From CAYHZL01 sp964361075 (GTDB lineage Bacteria > Bacteroidota > Ignavibacteria > UBA10030 > UBA8401): DNA of 44,981 nt. The position numbers and the translations under genes were made by a program. Below the pieces are notes generated by a model, which saw only the letters and a list, made by a program, of their open reading frames with translations, ran no database searches and was not told where the DNA came from. Of the stretch, positions 41,070 to 44,981 are shown one piece after another. The stretch lies in NCBI GenBank assembly GCA_964361075.1, contig CAYHZL010000004.1, positions 1 through 44,981 on the forward strand. Direction: 5' to 3'. Within the stretch, counting starts at the first letter, position 1; the number at the start of each line of letters is the position of its first letter.

Positions 41070-42005
41070 TCACGTTTTTCGTTTCAGCATTCGTGAGAGG
41101 ATAAACATACATATGATGATGATTGCGACGCCGAATGTTCCCCCAAGTATTGTAGCAAGCGAGGGAGAATTAATTCCGGGGAATTTGTATTCCGGAAGAA
41201 GAGCTGCTACATGAGAATGTTGCACTGCATTCTGATCAAATCCAAACTGTGTTGCCACCATCTCTAATCCATCGGGCCATGTGGATGCAAAAGGAGAAAC
41301 AAATAAAACAAGTCCGAGCGCAACTACGATTCCATACAACAGTACACTGCGATAATTTACAGCGATGGTTCCATTTGCATTTTGCGAAATCAAATCAGGA
41401 CGAGTTTGCTTGATTGCAATAATGACGAAGGATGTGATGAGTGCTTCTCCAACGCCGATCACTGCGTGAATTCCCGCCATCGCGGGGAAGACAGTCTGCC
41501 ACGGCACAATACCAGACCACGCAAGTTCGCCCGCGCAACAGATTGATGCAAGCATTGTGCTGCACCACGCTGCGATTGCAACTGCCGGAATCATACCTTG
41601 TTCTTCACCAATAATTTTTTTTACGCTGCGATAGATTGCATTGCCTGTAACCGTACCGATAATTGCGATATTGAAAATGTTTGCACCCAACGAAAGCACG
41701 CCGCCATCGGCAAAGAAAAAACATTGCACCACTAACACAGAACTCATAACGATCACCGCGGCACTCGGTCCGAGCAACACTGAAACAAGAACCGCCCCCA
41801 TCAAGTGTCCGGACGTTCCTCCGGCGACAGGAAAGTTTACCATTTGTGCAGCAAAAACAAAAGCAGCCGCGATACCAAGTAACGGAATTTGCCGCTGCGG
41901 TAATTGTGTTTTTGTTTGATGCCATGCAGTGCCAACACCGACGATTGCAAAAGTCGCTGTTGCAACGATTGTTTTTGTATCAAGAAAACCATCAGGAATG
42001 TGCAT
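41070..42005 (-). CDS. cbiM: CbiM-type metal transporter with fused PDGLE/CbiN-like domain
   Basis: A 311-residue integral membrane protein. The N-terminal two-thirds is the CbiM core, beginning MHIPDGFLD and containing the ligand-binding N-terminus with His2, then multiple membrane segments. The C-terminal third carries STWPDGLEMVATQFGFD, a PDGLE domain that stands in for CbiN. The family moves cobalt or nickel; the metal cannot be told from sequence alone. It is the first gene of the unit with cbiQ and cbiO. No B12 or nickel riboswitch is seen in the 430-base region upstream. Confidence 0.9.
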   Translation of the reverse strand: MHIPDGFLDTKTIVATATFAIVGVGTAWHQTKTQLPQRQIPLLGIAAAFVFAAQMVNFPVAGGTSGHLMGAVLVSVLLGPSAAVIVMSSVLVVQCFFFADGGVLSLGANIFNIAIIGTVTGNAIYRSVKKIIGEEQGMIPAVAIAAWCSTMLASICCAGELAWSGIVPWQTVFPAMAGIHAVIGVGEALITSFVIIAIKQTRPDLISQNANGTIAVNYRSVLLYGIVVALGLVLFVSPFASTWPDGLEMVATQFGFDQNAVQHSHVAALLPEYKFPGINSPSLATILGGTFGVAIIIICMFILSRMLKRKT

Positions 42006-42435
42006 CGCGGTTCAATAAATTTTTTGTAAAACTTATTGTAAGATCGGACAACTATTGAATGTAATGCAAGTTCGCGCCACATTCAAGAAAGTAAGTAGCA
42101 CGTCATGCCGAATCACAAAGTGATCCCTTTGGGACTTGGTTCGGCATCTTAAAACAAGCAAAGATGCTGATTCGCCGCGGTGAATCAGCATGACGAAATT
42201 ATTAAATTTCAAAAATATGAATGAGCAATGACTTGCACCAAGAATGCGAAGAATCCAGAAGAGATCACGTTGCGATATGAATGTGTTGAGGGAAAACTTG
42301 CACTGTCGCAAAATTTGTTGCTGCTAACATTTGGCAGATTGGTGCAGGCGGGGATTACGAAGCCATAAACGACCAGTCAAGCACAACTGTTGATATGAGG
42401 TAGAATGTTCAATCAACCACAGAACCCCTATGCTG
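42006..42435. repeat. Intergenic region with palindromic element, copy 2 of CGTCATGC type
   Basis: CGTCATGC (42101-42108) and GCATGACG (42188-42195) are exact complements. Inside, GCATCTT (42144-42150) pairs with AAGATGC (42161-42167), and CTGATTC with GAATCAG flank a TTCGCCGCGG core at 42171-42180. The rest of the region has no gene or riboswitch that I can recognise. Confidence 0.55.
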
Positions 42436-43605
42436 TCATTTTATTTCATTGATTTTTAGCACTCGTAAAAAATTTCCACCCAAAATTTTAGTAATATCTT
42501 CTTTGCAGTATCCTTTTTCATCCAAAGATTTTGTAATCAGCGGATAAGTGGTTACATCATCTAATTGTTGAGGCGGAGACGAAATGCCATCAAAGTCTGA
42601 ACCCAAGCCCACATAATCTACTCCTACTAATTGAATAATATATTCTATGTGTTTGATCAGTAATGAAAGTGGTGCTCGCAGCATCTCTACTTCATTTTTA
42701 TACTTGGTAAATAAATATCCTTCTGCAATAAAATTGATCATACCACTTTTGATGAGAGAGTCATTTTCGATTTTGTGTTTTTCAATAAAAGCATCTTTGT
42801 TTTTCACATAGTTGCTGTCTAAAAAACCGGAATAAAAATTTACCTGAATTACGCCCCCATTTTTTGCAATAGCTTTTATTTGGTCATCTTTTAAATTTCG
42901 TGGAGTAGGGCATACATTGTACACGGAACTGTGCGATGCAATGACAGGTTTGGTGGAGGTATTCATCACATCCCAAAAAGTTTGTTCTCCCACATGACTA
43001 ATATCGACGATCATCCCCAAACTATTCATTCTTTGTACTACTTGTTTGCCAAAATCAGTCAAGCCTTTATGTTTTAATTCTTTTGAAAAAGTTTCGTCAA
43101 ATGCACTTGTAGCCCACGACGTAGAATTATTCCAAGTGAGCGTCATATATCTTGCGCCACGTTTATACAGGTAGTCCAATTTATTCAAATCATCTTCTAT
43201 CATGTGACCGCCTTCTACACCAAACATCGCCGCCAGTTTATGCTGCTGTACCGCCTTAAACAACTCTTTACTATCGGCAACTTCTATAATCTTATCCGGA
43301 TTGCGTTTTACCACCGCATCCAATGTATCCATTTGACGGATGGCAAAAGCAAAAGGATTTTTTTTATCGCCATCGCAAAAAACAGAAAATAATTGCACAT
43401 CTACACCTCCTTGTTTCCATCTTGCTAAATCACTGTGGGTGAGACCGTTTAAATCTTTATCAAACACAAAACCCTTTTCCATCGTTTGTGTAAGGATATC
43501 ATTGTGTGTATCTACCACAATCGCATCGTCATGGATTTTTTGATAGGATTGGGCAGCGATTTGCTGCGTCAATAAAACACCAATTATTAAAATTTTTATT
43601 TTCAT
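42436..43605 (-). CDS. Membrane dipeptidase, peptidase family M19
   Basis: A 389-residue zinc dipeptidase with a signal peptide (about residues 1-19, ending IAAQ), so it is exported. The metal ligands are in place: His34 and Asp36 (VVDTHNDI), Glu131 (GVEGGH), His204 (DISHVG) and His225 (ASHSS), with GSDFDG toward the end. The family splits dipeptides with broad specificity, including some D-amino acid dipeptides. Length is normal for bacterial members. It stands alone on the minus strand. Confidence 0.92.
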   Translation of the reverse strand: MKIKILIIGVLLTQQIAAQSYQKIHDDAIVVDTHNDILTQTMEKGFVFDKDLNGLTHSDLARWKQGGVDVQLFSVFCDGDKKNPFAFAIRQMDTLDAVVKRNPDKIIEVADSKELFKAVQQHKLAAMFGVEGGHMIEDDLNKLDYLYKRGARYMTLTWNNSTSWATSAFDETFSKELKHKGLTDFGKQVVQRMNSLGMIVDISHVGEQTFWDVMNTSTKPVIASHSSVYNVCPTPRNLKDDQIKAIAKNGGVIQVNFYSGFLDSNYVKNKDAFIEKHKIENDSLIKSGMINFIAEGYLFTKYKNEVEMLRAPLSLLIKHIEYIIQLVGVDYVGLGSDFDGISSPPQQLDDVTTYPLITKSLDEKGYCKEDITKILGGNFLRVLKINEIK

Positions 43606-43869
43606 GCTGGTTTATTTATAAATTAATTAAGAGATATTATTTTTCACGGTTTCATTTATTAACATTATCGCTCACTATTGTATTTACGAACCATTGCATA
43701 TATCTACCAACAGTTTTTTAGTAACATGGATATACATTTCTGTTGTGCTGCTGTTTTCTGTCTAAGCAACTGTTCAATGTATCGCAAATATCTTCTACTT
43801 ACAAATAAGAAATAATCAGCGTAACGAGAGTATTTTTTCTCAAATAAAAAAAACTTACTTGATGCAATA
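43606..43869. other. AT-rich intergenic region, no gene seen
   Basis: A 264-base gap between the DUF1697 gene and the dipeptidase gene, both on the minus strand. The sequence is AT-rich and holds no clear hairpin, repeat copy or ORF. It presumably contains the dipeptidase promoter (upstream of 43605). Confidence 0.5.
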
Positions 43870-44424
43870 CTATTTTACAGAAATATTTTCAGCAATGTTC
43901 ATCAATTCATTCACGGTTTTCCAGTTCCGTGTTGTTGCAACAATTTTTAATTTATTTTCAAAAAAATTGTTGGTTAATTTAGTTCTGCCATATCCGTTCG
44001 GGCAAAATACATAGACCACATTGCCGGAGAAGATATATTCATCGGGTGCAGATTGTATTTTTTTTATTGAATCAATACGTGCAGGATCAGGTTCTTCGGA
44101 GAGAAACGTTACATGAAGTTTGGTACTATCTTCTTTTCTTGTGTTCACAAAAGGATTCTTTTTTAAAACATTTTTTATTTCATTTTTTTCGATCACCAGT
44201 ACCGGCACAGAGAATCCAAATTTTTGCAATATTTTTTTCTCGATATGTTTAGCTAATTCATTCCGGTCTGTTGCCTTTTCTTCAAAGACTACATTTCCGC
44301 TTTGAATATATGTTGTTACATTTTCAAAATGCAGGCTTTCAAACAACGCACGGAGTTCATCCATTTTTATCATTTTCTGTCCGCTTACATTTATTCCGCG
44401 CAATATTGATATGTATGTTTTCAT
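43870..44424 (-). CDS. DUF1697 protein
   Basis: A 184-residue protein of the DUF1697 family. The start MKTYISILRGINVSGQKMIKMDEL and the SGNVVF pattern seen twice (TTYIQSGNVVFEE and EYIFSGNVVYVF) are family hallmarks, giving a compact two-ferredoxin-like fold of about 180 residues. The biochemical role is not known. It is followed by a dipeptidase gene on the same strand, with a 264-base gap that makes an operon unlikely. Confidence 0.85.
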   Translation of the reverse strand: MKTYISILRGINVSGQKMIKMDELRALFESLHFENVTTYIQSGNVVFEEKATDRNELAKHIEKKILQKFGFSVPVLVIEKNEIKNVLKKNPFVNTRKEDSTKLHVTFLSEEPDPARIDSIKKIQSAPDEYIFSGNVVYVFCPNGYGRTKLTNNFFENKLKIVATTRNWKTVNELMNIAENISVK

Positions 44425-44981
44425 AGTCTCCTTTATATTTCAGACAAAATGTAACAAGAGTTTGAGAATGAACAAACATGATTTTCTTTTATCAACAACA
44501 ACAAATTGCGCAGAACATGCGCGGCATGATGCAGGCGATGCATTCCTTGATAGTATAGAGGCACATTTGTTCACACATTGAAATATGTTTGCTGGCATAT
44601 AATTTGTATTTTTTCAGTGATAACATTAATTTAATTTTCGTTGTATCTATTCAGTCATGCCATGAGTGGCTAAGCCATCCCTTCGGGATTTGTCTCATGT
44701 TTTGGCGAATGTGTGGGAATCCATCTTCCAAAGGAATCCCTTTGGGACCTTCGGGACTAGTTTTATTCGCCGCGGCGAATCAAAAAGTAACTCATGGCAT
44801 GACTTTAAAGGCACGGTGAGTAGTTACTTTTCGTTGTATCAGAGATAGTGTTAAAGGGCATCTCTAAAAACCTTCAAGGTTTATCTTGACCAAAATTTGT
44901 GATGTTAAAATTTTATGTACATCGCGAAAATAAATGCGCCAGAGGCGCATCGTAATCCCGAAGGGATCCCTTCGGGACTAG
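44425..44981. repeat. Terminal repeat-rich region
   Basis: No gene is seen. AGTCATGCCATGAGT (44653-44667) and ACTCATGGCATGACT (44790-44804) are exact complements and bracket a 152-bp unit. Inside are the 16-bp palindrome ATTCGCCGCGGCGAAT (44765-44780) and two CCCTTCGGG/CCCTTTGGG-type hairpins. CGGTGAGTAGTTAC (44814-44827) resembles the repeat end at 10595. AAACCTTCAAGGTTT (44868-44882), ATGCGCC with GGCGCAT (44934-44950) and a 22-bp perfect palindrome at 44956-44977 follow. These look like stacked palindromic elements. Confidence 0.6.

Noticed and set aside
42006..42435. Cobalamin riboswitch before cbiM
   Set aside because: The B12 box and expected paired regions could not be found by eye; only palindromic repeats are seen.
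1..44981. CRISPR array or tRNA/rRNA genes
   Set aside because: No regularly spaced repeats with unique spacers, and no tRNA cloverleaf or rRNA sequence were recognised on either strand.

Overview
The window carries the replication-origin neighbourhood of a bacterial chromosome, followed by a long accessory stretch. On the minus strand at the left are yidC, yidD, rnpA and rpmH. On the plus strand to the right are dnaA, dnaN, recF, a dciA/DUF721 gene, gyrB and gyrA. The AT-rich gap between rpmH and dnaA, and the one between dnaA and dnaN, both hold DnaA-box-like 9-mers, so oriC is very probably here. This classic order, together with a DUF4386 protein, outer-membrane barrels, a SusD-era style of small lipoproteins and a Mla lipid transporter, suggests a Gram-negative member of the Bacteroidota/Chlorobiota (FCB) group, perhaps Ignavibacteria or Kapabacteria. 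That placement is inference; there is no rRNA gene in the window.

Layout: 64-2766 ribosome/RNase P/membrane insertase genes (minus). 2767-3188 putative oriC. 3189-7539 dnaA, dnaN, recF, dciA. 7589-13353 gyrB and gyrA, with a two-gene nucleotidyltransferase cassette between them. 13391-15461 a lipoprotein, a coiled-coil membrane-anchored protein and a small unknown. 15781-18422 mlaE, mlaF and mlaD homologues (lipid transport across the envelope). 18658 to about 23411 an array of integron gene cassettes with no integrase. 23673-31747 a lipoprotein, a GNAT acetyltransferase, a large hybrid histidine kinase, anmK, nfo, an outer-membrane barrel, and an Rrf2 regulator with a methyltransferase. 32125-35167 a class V aminotransferase, bacterioferritin and a zinc alcohol dehydrogenase. 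35338-39374 a restriction-modification-like operon (HNH nuclease plus two DNA methylases). 39505-42005 a CbiM/CbiQ/CbiO-type metal transporter. 42436-44424 a dipeptidase and a DUF1697 protein. Palindromic dispersed repeats fill many of the gaps.

The most notable feature is the cassette array. Four successive cassettes begin with a core (GTTATAT, GTTGTGC, GTTAGCG, GTTATCC) and end with the exact reverse complement (ATATAAC, GCACAAC, CGCTAAC, GGATAAC), followed by a long imperfect inverted repeat of 70-132 bp. This is the signature of attC sites, and because no integrase gene is present the locus reads as a cluster of attC sites lacking integrase (CALIN). Its cargo, all on the plus strand, is a HEPN/Toprim-type putative defence protein, an outer-membrane-type protein with a DUF4386 membrane protein, another small membrane protein, an ORF-less mini-cassette, and a trypsin-like protease. 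A 93-bp block of the mini-cassette is present twice without a single difference. The AT-rich HNH plus two-methylase operon is a second candidate for acquired defence DNA.
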